64,000 nucleotides of DNA from Opitutus sp. GAS368 (GTDB lineage Bacteria > Verrucomicrobiota > Verrucomicrobiia > Opitutales > Opitutaceae), in NCBI GenBank assembly GCA_945903465.1, contig CAMDOF010000003.1:1-64000 (forward strand), read 5' to 3'. Under the pieces are notes generated by a model that saw only the letters and a list, made by a program, of their open reading frames with translations, ran no database searches and was not told the origin of the DNA. Every line of letters starts with the position of its first letter. The stretch's first letter is position 1. Below, piece after piece: positions 18,116-27,257 of the stretch. A program made the translations under genes and the position numbers.

Positions 18116-19329
18116 GAGGTGGGCGTGCGGCGTGAGGGCACGTTCGCGAGCGCGGCGAGGAGGCCGGTGGTGGTCTGGCTGTAGGTGTATTGAGCGATGC
18201 GCGCGGCGACGGCGGCGTGAAGGCGGGCGCGGGGGCGGGGGGCGGCAAGCGTGGCGAAGGCTGCGATGAGTTTTCTCGTGAGGGTGTCCGGTTGCTGGGA
18301 AGGGAACACCCATCCCGTTTCTTCGTCGGTGACGAGATCAGCTTGGCAGCCGACGCGATCGCTGACGAGGCAAGGCACGCCCATGTGCATGGCCTCATTC
18401 ACGGCGAGGCCCCAGGTTTCGTAATGTCCGCGGGAAGGTAAGACGAAAAGATCGGCGAGCAGATAGCGCGAAGGCATTTCGCTCTGATTGGCAAACGGCA
18501 GAAAATAGATGGGGGCGTGAGGGGCAGTGGCCGCGAGGGTCTGGAGGGCGGGTTTTTCCTTGCCATCACCGACGAAGAGGAGCGCGGTTTCGGGCAGGCG
18601 GGCAGCGAGAAAAGCCGTGAGGAGCGCGCCGGGCTGTTTGGCGGCGACAAGTTTGCCCGCATAAAGAATGACGCGAGTATGCGGCGGGAGGTGCAGTTCC
18701 TGCCTGACGGTGGCGGCGGCGGTTCGATGGGCGGCCAGCGTTGGATTAAAATGAGCGGCGTCGACGGCATGAGGTGAGAAAAAGAGGCGGGGGGCCTTGA
18801 CGCCGAATCGTAAAAAATAGGCGCGGTTGGCGGCGCCGACGGGCAGAAATGCGGTGAATTGGGCGAAGAGGAGGCTGAGCGCCCCGCGGGTGATGAGCGG
18901 TGGTTCTCTGCGACCAAGCAGGTGGGAGTCTCCGCGGAAGAGCAGGGGAATCCGCTGCCAGCGGGCCCAGGCGACGACGCGAAGGTGAGAGGCATAAGCG
19001 TAGCCAAATAAGAGGATCGCCTCGGGTTGGAATTGCGCGAGGCGGGCAGTGATGCGAGGGTTGCGCAGACCCATGAAATGATCGGTGCCGGGCCGGGCGG
19101 CGAGATTCGGGACAAACTCGTGGTCGTAGCCGCTGAGGAGATCGACATCCCATTTAACGGTGGTGCCGAACTGCGGATCGAGGTGCGGGCTCACGCCGAA
19201 TTCCCAAAGGTAAAAAATACGCAGCTTGAGATCGGTGTGCGCGGTGAGCCAACGGAACCACGGGCTGTAGTATTGGGTGGGGTGGGAGAGCACCACGGCG
19301 AGGCGGCGCGGGTGGGCGGTCGGTGGCAT
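18112..19329 (-). CDS. Glycosyltransferase family 4
   Basis: The 405-residue product has the N-terminal LAVVLSHPTQYYSPWFRWL, characteristic of a GT4 subgroup often annotated simply as glycosyltransferase in polysaccharide clusters. The donor half carries VILYAGKLVAAKQPGALLTA and LPSRGHYETWGLAVNEAMHM, including the E-x7-E-like pair. The ATG at 19329 touches the stop of the upstream membrane protein (TAATG), so the two are translated together. It is followed by a GTG-starting GT4 with a 4-nt overlap. Substrates unknown. Confidence 0.87.
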   Translation of the reverse strand: MPPTAHPRRLAVVLSHPTQYYSPWFRWLTAHTDLKLRIFYLWEFGVSPHLDPQFGTTVKWDVDLLSGYDHEFVPNLAARPGTDHFMGLRNPRITARLAQFQPEAILLFGYAYASHLRVVAWARWQRIPLLFRGDSHLLGRREPPLITRGALSLLFAQFTAFLPVGAANRAYFLRFGVKAPRLFFSPHAVDAAHFNPTLAAHRTAAATVRQELHLPPHTRVILYAGKLVAAKQPGALLTAFLAARLPETALLFVGDGKEKPALQTLAATAPHAPIYFLPFANQSEMPSRYLLADLFVLPSRGHYETWGLAVNEAMHMGVPCLVSDRVGCQADLVTDEETGWVFPSQQPDTLTRKLIAAFATLAAPRPRARLHAAVAARIAQYTYSQTTTGLLAALANVPSRRTPTS

Positions 19330-20810
19330 TACTTGAGGTAATGGCGCGTCACGTAAAGGAGACCGAGCACGGCGACGCACCCTTGGAAAAGGGAGCTGAG
19401 CCAAATGCTCATGGTCATTTCAGTCTGAAAGGACCAAGCCATGAGGATGACCATGAAGATGCCCCCGTAGGAAAGGAGTGGGCTGCTGGCGGCGCTGACG
19501 CTGACGTATTTGGAACCGGCGCCGATAAAAACACCGAGGATAGCCAAGCCAAAAAAACCGAAATTGGCGTAGGCTTCAGTAAGTAAGCCAAAGCCGATGG
19601 TCGTTTTGGTGGTATCTTCCTCCACTTGGAGACCGTAATAAATGGCCAAGGTATAGGTGCTGATATGGCCGACGGGTTTTTCCGGCCAGAAAAAGCGGGG
19701 AACGAATTGTCCGGGAATTTGGGCGTAAGTCGTTCCGTTGAGAAAAGGCAGTTGAGCGGGCGTGTTGGCGACGACGAGGCACATGATATGAAACAGAGAG
19801 GTCCGTTCGAGGAGCCGGTTGCTATCGTTGCGCTGGGCTTGGATTTCGGGGTCGAGACCGTAGCGGATCCATTCTTGAAAAAAAGCCGGCACGGCACCGA
19901 GCGTCGGCATGGGCGCCTGTTGCTCCCAATATTTTTCCCGCATCGCGCTTTTGCCATTGTGGAGTACGGCAATGCAAGGGAGCGAAACAACGAGAAACAG
20001 CACGGGGATTTTTTTCCCTCCGGTCACATATCCGAGCAAGCCAAGTACGATAATAGAAACTCCCCCGACCAAGAACAGGCTCGACCAGCTCAAGATGATT
20101 TGGGTGGTGGTTAAAACGAGGAAGAAATTTTTTTCGCTCTTAGGCAAGATACCGGCGCCCCAGAGGCGACACTGGAGGAAGGTGGCGACGATGCCGATCC
20201 CATAGGCGAAGGCGCGCAGGGGGCCGGCGAGTTGGCCGGGAATCAATGAGGTGAAGTTATCGGCAAACGTGTACGCGGTCGTTATGGCTATGCCGTAACC
20301 GAGTTTATATGAGATGTTCTCATTTACGATCGCCTCTCGCCAAAACGGCGTCCGCTGGGCGCGCGCACGGACGGAAATATAGGTAAAAAGGGCGATCCCC
20401 TGAAAAGCGATGACGCCCAGCGCCGCGAGTGTGAGGGTCTCGGTTGAAAAGTTTTTTAGAGCTTGGTGGCCGCTTAAAAGAGGAATCGCATAGGTGTTGA
20501 TGCTGGTGAGCATAAACGCCTCGAAAAGCGGTAAGCTAAAATTTGCCTGCCGGGCCCAGCGGAGACCGGGGCTGACGGATAAAATGATGATCAATAACCC
20601 GAGATAAAGATGGAGGTGATCGGCGACGTCGGCCGTGAATGTGTACCAAGCGAGCGCGAGGACGATGGCGCCGAGACCGAAGTTGAAAAGCCGCTGGCCC
20701 CGTCGGCGGCCCAGCTCAGGGGCGCGGGCGGCGATGGGGGGGGCAGGAGCGTCCGCGGAGCCTGACGGGACGGCGTTGGCCGGAGATGGTGATGGCGAGG
20801 ACTGGTTCAA
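19329..20810 (-). CDS. Polytopic membrane protein, probable O-antigen polymerase-like
   Basis: The 493-residue product has a hydrophilic Pro/Ala-rich N-terminus (about 40 residues) and then ten or more membrane helices. Between helices lies a large loop (NGKSAMREKYWEQQAPMPT to GTTYAQIPGQFVPRFFWPEK) and a late GFGLLTEAYANFGFFGLAIL. This is the layout of Wzy-type polymerases and related exopolysaccharide membrane proteins, but sequence identity in this class is low. The TTG at 20810 was chosen because it forms a TTGA overlap with the upstream GT4 stop, matching the pattern seen through the operon. With the ligase-like gene at 13672 it makes two Wzy-type candidates in one cluster. Confidence 0.65.
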   Translation of the reverse strand: MNQSSPSPSPANAVPSGSADAPAPPIAARAPELGRRRGQRLFNFGLGAIVLALAWYTFTADVADHLHLYLGLLIIILSVSPGLRWARQANFSLPLFEAFMLTSINTYAIPLLSGHQALKNFSTETLTLAALGVIAFQGIALFTYISVRARAQRTPFWREAIVNENISYKLGYGIAITTAYTFADNFTSLIPGQLAGPLRAFAYGIGIVATFLQCRLWGAGILPKSEKNFFLVLTTTQIILSWSSLFLVGGVSIIVLGLLGYVTGGKKIPVLFLVVSLPCIAVLHNGKSAMREKYWEQQAPMPTLGAVPAFFQEWIRYGLDPEIQAQRNDSNRLLERTSLFHIMCLVVANTPAQLPFLNGTTYAQIPGQFVPRFFWPEKPVGHISTYTLAIYYGLQVEEDTTKTTIGFGLLTEAYANFGFFGLAILGVFIGAGSKYVSVSAASSPLLSYGGIFMVILMAWSFQTEMTMSIWLSSLFQGCVAVLGLLYVTRHYLK

Positions 20811-22213
20811 GCGGCGGAGACGGGCGCTGGGGCGACGGCGCGGTTGAAGAGGGCGACTTGTTGGCGGGTCAGCTCCTCGGCGAGGAAGTGCTGGTTGAAG
20901 GAGTTGGTCTGGCGGACCGGTAAAGAACCGGCGGGAAAACCGGCGAGGGCCAGATCGAAAAACGTGTGGAGCTGGGCGTGGGCGGCGTCTTTTGATTCGT
21001 GGAGGTGGAAACCGACGAGGTAGGAGCATTGGAGTTCCTCGAGCAGCCGCTCGAGGACGCTGCCCTTGAATACGAGGCCGAGTATCGGGCGGCCAGAAAG
21101 GTAATAAGGATAGATTTTTGACGGAGAGTAGGCGAGATCGGTGGACCCGAGGATGAGGAGTCCATCGGCTTCATTCTGCCAATGGATCGACTCCAAATGG
21201 CCGATACGCTGAGCGATTTCATCGACGAGGTCGCCGACGCCGCATGCCTTCGCGATCGGCCAGACGGATAACCGGCCTTGCCCGGGGGGGGCGTAGCTCG
21301 TACCGATAAAATGGAAGCGGAGGCGTGCGGCGCGCTCCGGCCAGTGGAGCCGGTAAGTTTTGAGGCCTTGGAAAAGCACTGCGAGTGAGTCTGGTAAAAT
21401 GGGCCCGGAGGCGCCCGTGTAGACGAAATGAATCTCATTTTGCGTGCGTGGGAACCGTTTGCCAGAGAAGGCGAGAGCCCTCGCTTGGGTCTGATCGTGG
21501 GCGCTGGCGCCAAAGCCGATGACCGCCGTCGGGATGGTGGCCAAGGGGCGATAGCGAGCTCGTAAATCGGTAAGGTAGGTCGGTGAGACGCTCATGACGG
21601 CGGCCGCGCGCCGAAAGCACCAGCCCTCCCACGCCCACGCCTGTAGCCGGGCGAATGCGTATTTCCAGCCACCGGGGGGCCGGCGAGCTCCGCGGCGCTC
21701 GTAAAAATCCGTCCGCCAAGGGTCTTGGACATCGATCACGTAGGGCACGCCAAAACCGGAGAGCCAAAAACGGCCCAGCAGCAACGTCACGAATTGGGTG
21801 TTGGAAAAAAATACGAGGTCGAATTTTTCAGACGAAAGGATGCGGGAGCCCGTCCAAAGAAAAAAAAGCAGCGCGCGGAGCCCCAGGTTGCCGAGACCGA
21901 TGTATCGGCATAAGCGATACGGAAGGGCGGCGGTCCGCACGATCCTGACCCTCTCGGGTAAGGTTGGGAGGAGCTCGGCTTCGAGCATGCCGCTCTGGCA
22001 CGCCGGATTGACCGCGAGCACGACGGGTTCCCAGCCCATCTTTTGGTAATAGGGCAAACTCATCCGCACGCGCTGCATATCGGGTGCGTTAATGGGCGGG
22101 AAGTGCGGGCTAATGATGAGGACGCGCTTCAACGGGGAGGCGAGCGGCCCGGCGCGCGCAGATTGGGCGGAGGCATGTTCCGGAAGATTGCCCATTTGGG
22201 GCGGAAGAGTCAT
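20807..22213 (-). CDS. GT-B glycosyltransferase, GT4-like
   Basis: The 468-residue product begins its fold at residue 29 with RVLIISPHFPPINAPDMQRV, a common start of GT4-like transferases. It continues with PYVIDVQDPWRTDFYERRGA and a donor-binding region FVYTGASGPILPDSLAVLFQ. The later motif usually rich in Glu (E-x7-E) is not clear here; instead AYSPSKIYPYYLSGRPILGL is seen. I therefore call it GT4-like with an unknown donor. The ATG at 22213 adds about 28 polar residues before the fold. A 220-base gap with a short repeat separates it from the upstream PIG-L gene. Confidence 0.78.
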   Translation of the reverse strand: MTLPPQMGNLPEHASAQSARAGPLASPLKRVLIISPHFPPINAPDMQRVRMSLPYYQKMGWEPVVLAVNPACQSGMLEAELLPTLPERVRIVRTAALPYRLCRYIGLGNLGLRALLFFLWTGSRILSSEKFDLVFFSNTQFVTLLLGRFWLSGFGVPYVIDVQDPWRTDFYERRGARRPPGGWKYAFARLQAWAWEGWCFRRAAAVMSVSPTYLTDLRARYRPLATIPTAVIGFGASAHDQTQARALAFSGKRFPRTQNEIHFVYTGASGPILPDSLAVLFQGLKTYRLHWPERAARLRFHFIGTSYAPPGQGRLSVWPIAKACGVGDLVDEIAQRIGHLESIHWQNEADGLLILGSTDLAYSPSKIYPYYLSGRPILGLVFKGSVLERLLEELQCSYLVGFHLHESKDAAHAQLHTFFDLALAGFPAGSLPVRQTNSFNQHFLAEELTRQQVALFNRAVAPAPVSAA

Positions 22214-22368
22214 GGGGATGCTCGCTGGGCGTTCGTGCCTGGGCGATAAAATGGCGCTGGCGGCGGACCGCTGGGACCAGCCGCATGGAGAGGATCGGGC
22301 TCGCCTGGGCTGGCGCCCGTGGTGGTCAAGGAGAGCAAAAGTTTTTGGATCAAGCGGATGAGGCTGGT

Positions 22369-22467
22369 GGTTGCGGGCGGTTGGCGCGAGGCGAGGCCGC
22401 GCTCGAGGGCCGCGGCGACCTAAAATGGGAACGTCTAGGGGTTGCGGGCGGTTGGCGCGAGGCGAGG
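22369..22467. repeat. 28-bp direct repeat at the 3' end of the PIG-L gene
   Basis: The 28 bases at 22440-22467, which encode the last residues of the PIG-L protein (LAPTARNP), recur exactly at 22369-22396, just past its stop. The copies are 71 bases apart. The surrounding gap (22214-22434) shows no gene. This looks like a small tandem duplication of a gene end. Confidence 0.75.
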
Positions 22468-23238
22468 CGGTACGTATTCGCGGAAGAAAAACTCGTGGGA
22501 ACTGAGGCCGCGTTCAATGAGCGCGCTGGGCAGGAGTGGACTCGGCCAAGGCGGGGACGGCTGAACTTGAGAACGGTGGCAGGCGAGCGCTTTTTTCTTC
22601 GCGTCGCGGAGCGATGCGTCGAGCGGTAGGCGAAGGTTGTCCGCTCCGAGGCGAAGCTGAGGCATCAAACGAAACGGCTGCCACCAAGCCCAGATGGGGT
22701 ATCCGAGAAGTTGGGCGCCGCCCGCGCTCGCGCACGCCGCGCGCGCCAACTCGTATGCGGCCGTGTGCTCGGTGCTTCCGCCCCATGGATAAGGAGCCAA
22801 CACCGCGCCGGGTTGCGCGAGCCGAATCGTGTTAACGAGGATGGCGTGGACGGCCGCGTGCGCGGCCTCCGGTAGTCGCGCGAGCTCTCCGTCAGGGGCT
22901 CCGAGAAAAAGGGCGTTCTCGGCGAGGGCGGGCCCGCCGAGTGCGGTGAGGGCGGCGCGCGCTTCAGCTCTCCGGAGCGGGCCGAGCGTGGCAGGCGTGA
23001 TGATGGGGTGGCCGCGGTGGGAGGCCTCGCCAGAGGTGAGGAAAACGGTCCGGAGGTCAGCGTCCTTTCTGGCCAAGAGCGCCATGAGACCGCCGCACCC
23101 GAGGGTTTCGTCGTCAGGGTGCGGGGCAATGATCACGATCGGCCCGCTCGGTTCGTAGATCCGGCTGTGGGCTCGGAGTGCGCATGAAAATAACGAGCCG
23201 AGGATGCCGCGCAAGGTAGGCTTAAGCTGGTTTTTCAT
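22435..23238 (-). CDS. PIG-L family deacetylase
   Basis: The 267-residue product carries the Zn-binding motif HPDDE at residues 40-44 in IVIIAPHPDDETLGCGG and a later His in PWGGSTEHTAAYE. These define the LmbE/PIG-L family, which removes N-acetyl groups from sugars such as GlcNAc in many conjugates. Here it would deacetylate a precursor or the growing polysaccharide in the cytoplasm. The ATG at 23238 overlaps the stop of the upstream GT4 gene by 17 bases. A short hydrophobic stretch (LRGILGSLFSCALRA) at the N-terminus is not a strong signal peptide. The final codons are duplicated downstream. Confidence 0.85.
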   Translation of the reverse strand: MKNQLKPTLRGILGSLFSCALRAHSRIYEPSGPIVIIAPHPDDETLGCGGLMALLARKDADLRTVFLTSGEASHRGHPIITPATLGPLRRAEARAALTALGGPALAENALFLGAPDGELARLPEAAHAAVHAILVNTIRLAQPGAVLAPYPWGGSTEHTAAYELARAACASAGGAQLLGYPIWAWWQPFRLMPQLRLGADNLRLPLDASLRDAKKKALACHRSQVQPSPPWPSPLLPSALIERGLSSHEFFFREYVPPRLAPTARNP

Positions 23239-24460
23239 GGATGGGCGCGGCGAGAGCTGAGGCGACCAAGGCGACGAGGCGCGGCGCCTCTTTTTCCCAG
23301 CAGTATCGGGTGACGGCCAGTTGGCGGGCGGCCGCGCGTCGGGCGGGTAAGGTCGGATCGGCAAGTAAAGCATCGAGCCGCGCGACGTTTTCTGCCGCCG
23401 GAGCCGTGGGCTCGAGGAAGGTCCCGACGAGGGGAGCGTGGGCGAGCACCTCACGTTGACCGGCGGTCGGGGTGGCGACGATCGCGAGGCCGGCGTTGAG
23501 ATATTGGAGTATTTTATTGGTGATCGTGAGATCGCGGCTGGCGGGTTGACCGGGTTCGAGTGCGAGGCCGATATCGTGTTGGGCGATAAAAGCTGGGAGG
23601 GAGTGTGGGGGTACGAGAGGGGTGATCTGCAGTCGCGCGCGGTGGGCGAGGGGGAGGCGCTCGCGCCAAGCGGCGGCGAAGCCCTGGTAATCTTCGCCAA
23701 GGAGAGTGAGCTGGCTGGGCTGTTGGCTGGCTGACCAAGTGGCGAGGAAGGCCTCGAGGCCTCGGCCCGGACCGATGGTTTGCGAGAACCACAGTAGCTT
23801 GGGCGGGGCAGGCTTTGGCGAGGAACGTACGGGGCCGAGCGGGAAGGAGTTGGTGATGACGTGAGCGAGGGGCCCGCCGTAGCGCTCCTGGAGCGTCGCT
23901 GCAAGAATGGCGGAGGTCGTGGTGACGTAGGCGGCCCGGTGCAGCAAGGCCCGCTCCTGAGTGCGGAGGATCGCGATGGGCCGGAGTCGGCGGGCATCGG
24001 GTAAAAGGTCCTCAGAGTGCCAATCTTCGAAATCAGCCGCGACGCGCCGACCCACCTCCAAAAGACGGAGGCCGATGGCGTGAGGGATCTCGTTGTGGAC
24101 CAAGGTGAGATCGGCCGGATGAGCGCGGGCCGCCCGGAGTAGACAGCTGGCGGGTCCGAGCGCGTGCAGGTTGGGCCAGTGCCAGTGATTCATCGCGGCG
24201 CGCCCCAACCGGTGGCGGAGGAGTCGGGCGAAGACGCGCCCAGCAGAGGTGCCGTAACCCGGGATGAGATCGATCGGCACGCGTTGAAACGGCGCCCCGG
24301 CGGTGATGGCTTGGTCGAACGGCTCTGAAGCGGCGTGGTTGCGAGGTGTGATTACGGTGACACGGTAACCGGCGGCGCCGAGGGTGGTCGCCTCCTTGAC
24401 GACGCGCGGGTTGCGGGCGAGCGGGCCGTTGGTGAGGATTAGAATGCGGGCGGAACTCAC
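23222..24460 (-). CDS. Glycosyltransferase family 4
   Basis: This 412-residue GT-B enzyme begins ARILILTNGPLARNPRVVKE, the NPRV element of a common GT4 subgroup, followed by YRVTVITPRN. The donor half holds LLWFSQTIGPGRGLEAFLAT and a weak form of the nucleotide-sugar loop (IGLALEPGQPASRDLTITNK) ending in QYLNAGLAIVATPTAGQ. It should add one sugar to the lipid-linked glycan. It overlaps its upstream GT2 neighbour by an ATGA junction and the downstream PIG-L gene by 17 bases, so co-translation is likely. Confidence 0.86.
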   Translation of the reverse strand: MSSARILILTNGPLARNPRVVKEATTLGAAGYRVTVITPRNHAASEPFDQAITAGAPFQRVPIDLIPGYGTSAGRVFARLLRHRLGRAAMNHWHWPNLHALGPASCLLRAARAHPADLTLVHNEIPHAIGLRLLEVGRRVAADFEDWHSEDLLPDARRLRPIAILRTQERALLHRAAYVTTTSAILAATLQERYGGPLAHVITNSFPLGPVRSSPKPAPPKLLWFSQTIGPGRGLEAFLATWSASQQPSQLTLLGEDYQGFAAAWRERLPLAHRARLQITPLVPPHSLPAFIAQHDIGLALEPGQPASRDLTITNKILQYLNAGLAIVATPTAGQREVLAHAPLVGTFLEPTAPAAENVARLDALLADPTLPARRAAARQLAVTRYCWEKEAPRLVALVASALAAPIHEKPA

Positions 24461-25497
24461 GGGAGGAGGCGTTTTTCCCAGATGGCGGGGTTCGGCGAAG
24501 CTGCGAGATTTTCACGGGATCGGGCGATCGCACCGTCGCGGAGCTTGGCCCAGACCTCTGGGTGGGCGAACCGAAATCGAAGGGCGTTGCGCAAGAGCAG
24601 GGGATGGCGCACGGCCCCGGCGAGGAATCGGAGCCAATCGGCAGGTCGAGCGTTTGAGAGAAGGTCGCGGGTCCGAATGCCAGCGAGGGCGAGTTGGAAA
24701 AGCAGGTTGGTGCCAGATGGCCGTTGCCCGCGCAGGTGGTGCCAATGGCCCGCCAATTCATCCGCCGATGCCGGGATCGCGGCGAGGTAGGAGGCGGCGA
24801 CGAGGAGTTGCGATTGAGACCAGAGGGCGCGGTCAGGGGAGCGGCTGGTGCGCAGGGTGACGGCGAAGTGGGCGAGGACCTGCGGGAGAAGGAGCCAAGC
24901 CCCGGCGAGGAGGCGCTCTCGCGTTGGTTCGATGATCGCAAATGGCGTGTTGGCGGGAACGAGAGCCGAGGCGGAAGCAGCGGCGCGGTAAAGCATCGCG
25001 CCATTCGAGTGAAGCCCGTCGCTGAATTGAAGCGGTTGGGGCCAGTAAAAAAGGCGGGGGCACTGCTCGGCCGGAGCCGTCGCCCAAATGGTCCGAGCGG
25101 TGTCCTGCCAATTGCCGTCGGCTTGTTCTTGCCAGATGCGGAGGTTGGCCCAAACGACATTGGCGTGCGGCGTGGCCAGCAGGACAGCGTGGGCCGTAAT
25201 CAAAAACTCGGGTTCCCACCAGTTGTCATCTTCCAGAATACTGGCGAAGGCCTCGGGGCCGGCGGCGTAGGCGTGGTTGAACGTCGCGACGGGGCCCCAG
25301 TTGGTGGCGTGCTGATGGAGCGTAAAGCGCGGATCGGCGATCTCCGCGAGGAGTTGGCGCGGGTTGTCGTCGGTCGGGTCGTCGTTGTGCAGCTCGCAGA
25401 TCCAGTCGCGGAAGGTCTGGGCGCGCAGAGATGCCAGCGCGCGCCGCAGAAGGTGCGGCCGACGGTACGTGAGAAGAAAAACTCGAATCGCGGCCAT
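24457..25497 (-). CDS. Glycosyltransferase family 2
   Basis: The 346-residue product is a GT-A enzyme with IRVFLLTYRRPHLLRRALAS at the start. The metal site is SILEDDNWWEPEF, where EDDN takes the place of the usual DxD. GT2 enzymes invert the sugar bond and usually act on lipid-linked or protein acceptors. The C-terminal 100 residues are Ala/Leu/Arg-rich helical sequence without a recognised domain. It starts at ATG 25497, three bases after the preceding methyltransferase, and overlaps the GT4 gene downstream by ATGA. Confidence 0.83.
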   Translation of the reverse strand: MAAIRVFLLTYRRPHLLRRALASLRAQTFRDWICELHNDDPTDDNPRQLLAEIADPRFTLHQHATNWGPVATFNHAYAAGPEAFASILEDDNWWEPEFLITAHAVLLATPHANVVWANLRIWQEQADGNWQDTARTIWATAPAEQCPRLFYWPQPLQFSDGLHSNGAMLYRAAASASALVPANTPFAIIEPTRERLLAGAWLLLPQVLAHFAVTLRTSRSPDRALWSQSQLLVAASYLAAIPASADELAGHWHHLRGQRPSGTNLLFQLALAGIRTRDLLSNARPADWLRFLAGAVRHPLLLRNALRFRFAHPEVWAKLRDGAIARSRENLAASPNPAIWEKRLLP

Positions 25498-25500
25498 CGT

Positions 25501-26307
25501 TTAACGCTGCCTCTGAAAGACGCGATTGTGGCCGATCGTGAGCACATTTTTAAAACCGAGCTCGGGGAGTCGGTGGCAGGCGCGGGCTACGCTCGCATAG
25601 CCTTTCCAAAAGACGGTGCCCAGCTGATCGAACGAGGCATCGTCCATCACCAACCAACCGCCGGGTACGATCTTCGGCGCATACTGTTCGATGTCCGCGA
25701 GGGCACCCTCGTAAGTATGATCGCCGTCAATATAAATCAGGTGAAACCGCTCGTGCGCGAGGCGGGTGCGGAGCGCTGGGTCGGTGGAGTAGCCGCGGGA
25801 GAGGCGGACGTCTTCGAAGCGGAGATGGTGGTGAGTGAAATGAGCGCGGATGATATTTTCGTAGTCGGCGTCAGCGTAAAAATCCCCGCTTTGGACGCGT
25901 TCGCGGAAACGAGCGTTGAATCGGAATAATAGGGAGCGCCATAAACTCGGTGGAGGGAGGGGTGCCCCGGTGAGAGGGGTGAGCGCATGAACGCGGACGG
26001 GCCAATTGTGGGTGGTGGCGAGAAGCGCCCAGAGCGAGATGATCTGGCCCTTAAAAACCCCGATCTCGAGCGCATCAACAGGGCCGAAATCGGCGACGGC
26101 GGTGGCGAGGAGGCGCGCCCACAGCGCATGAAACGCGGGGTCGCCGAAGCCGAGTTTTTCAGATTCGACGTGGCGCCGATGGGCGGCGAGCACCGGATCG
26201 GCCCAAGTGAGCGTGGTGAATTCGGCGAACAATCGGTCGTGGTGCTCGGCCGTGGGCGTGTACGCTTGGACCCGCGAGCGAAAATCGTTGGCGAGCTGGG
26301 TCATCAT
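25501..26307 (-). CDS. Class I SAM methyltransferase (TylF/CmcI-like)
   Basis: The 268-residue product has a SAM-binding fold: DALEIGVFKGQIISLWALL forms motif I, and HLIYIDGDHTYEGALADIEQ is a hallmark of the TylF/CmcI-like (Methyltransf_24) group, several of which O-methylate sugars or macrolides. WLVMDDASFDQLG follows as the metal/acidic region. It probably methylates a sugar hydroxyl. The ATG at 26307 makes an ATGA overlap with the upstream GT2; a second ATG directly follows at 26304. The methylated position is unknown. Confidence 0.83.
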   Translation of the reverse strand: MMTQLANDFRSRVQAYTPTAEHHDRLFAEFTTLTWADPVLAAHRRHVESEKLGFGDPAFHALWARLLATAVADFGPVDALEIGVFKGQIISLWALLATTHNWPVRVHALTPLTGAPLPPPSLWRSLLFRFNARFRERVQSGDFYADADYENIIRAHFTHHHLRFEDVRLSRGYSTDPALRTRLAHERFHLIYIDGDHTYEGALADIEQYAPKIVPGGWLVMDDASFDQLGTVFWKGYASVARACHRLPELGFKNVLTIGHNRVFQRQR

Positions 26308-27257
26308 CGGGGCGGGTGACTTCCGCGATAGCGTTTGAGGCGGGCGGCGGCGCGCCAACCGAAGATACGCTCCGTGGCGCGGACAAGGCGGCCTCCCTCG
26401 ACGCGGAGGTGCGAGCCGCCGAGGGCGAGGGCCTGTTGCTCAGCGTGGGCAGCTTCGGAGGGGAGCGTCGGATAAAGATCGTGGGCCAGTCGTCGCCACG
26501 CGTTGGCCGCCGCAAGCCGACCGCGCGGTGCATTTTCGTGCGCGATCAGCGCGCGCGTGGTTGCTTGGATGCTGCGGTCAAGGGAAGCGAGGGCGGCGGC
26601 ATTATTTTGCTGACTCAGGCTTCCAGCCACTCCGGAGCGGTAATAGGCCAATGCGCGAGGGCAGAAAATAATCCCGGTGGAGCGCAGGAGTACGCGGCAA
26701 AAGTATTCGCCGTCGTCATTGAGAGAGAGATCTTCGCGCCAAGGACCCACCGCAGTGAGCAGCGCGCGCGGGCAGAGCCAGGCAATGGGCGGCATCATCC
26801 AGCCGCCTTGGTAGTGGAGCTCGAGGAAATCAAATCCCGATAAATCACGCCAAGTCGGTTCAGGTCTAAATACTTCTTCGCGCGGGCTCGTCGAGAAACG
26901 CGCCCAAGCGCACGAGGCGACTTTGCCAGGGGAAGCTGCGGCGAGAAGGGCGAGTTGGTTGGAAATTTTACCCGGGTCGAGGAGATCGTCGGCATCCAGG
27001 AACTGGATGTAATCGCCCGTGGCGAGACCCAGCGCGGTATTGCGGGCGGCGGCCGCGCCTCGGTTGGGTTGCGCGACGACGCGCACGCCGCGCAGTCGAA
27101 AATCTTCGGCGAGCCTGCGAGTGTTGTCGGTCGAGCCGTCATCGATGACGATGATTTCTACCCGCGGATGAGTTTGCGCGAGGGCCGATTCCAAGGTCGG
27201 CGTGATCCACGCGCCGGCGTTGTAAGCGGGAATGAGGATGCTGACGAGTGGCGTCAT
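26304..27257 (-). CDS. Glycosyltransferase family 2
   Basis: A 317-residue GT-A enzyme with the textbook GT2 start MTPLVSILIPAYNAGAWITP, the donor strand VEIIVIDDGSTDNTRR, and the metal-binding IQFLDADDLLDPGKI. It transfers a sugar with inversion. The C-terminal part (residues 230-317) is variable and likely contacts the acceptor. The ATG at 27257 gives an ATGA overlap with the upstream membrane-protein gene, and its own stop overlaps the methyltransferase. Of the six GT2 genes here it is one of the most typical. Confidence 0.9.
   Translation of the reverse strand: MTPLVSILIPAYNAGAWITPTLESALAQTHPRVEIIVIDDGSTDNTRRLAEDFRLRGVRVVAQPNRGAAAARNTALGLATGDYIQFLDADDLLDPGKISNQLALLAAASPGKVASCAWARFSTSPREEVFRPEPTWRDLSGFDFLELHYQGGWMMPPIAWLCPRALLTAVGPWREDLSLNDDGEYFCRVLLRSTGIIFCPRALAYYRSGVAGSLSQQNNAAALASLDRSIQATTRALIAHENAPRGRLAAANAWRRLAHDLYPTLPSEAAHAEQQALALGGSHLRVEGGRLVRATERIFGWRAAARLKRYRGSHPPR

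Noticed and set aside
24694-25929. Long plus-strand open frame (411 codons) opposite GT2 and methyltransferase genes
   Set aside because: It is antisense to two well-supported genes, is Gly/Arg/Glu-rich, and has no domain-like motif; such shadows are common in high-GC DNA.
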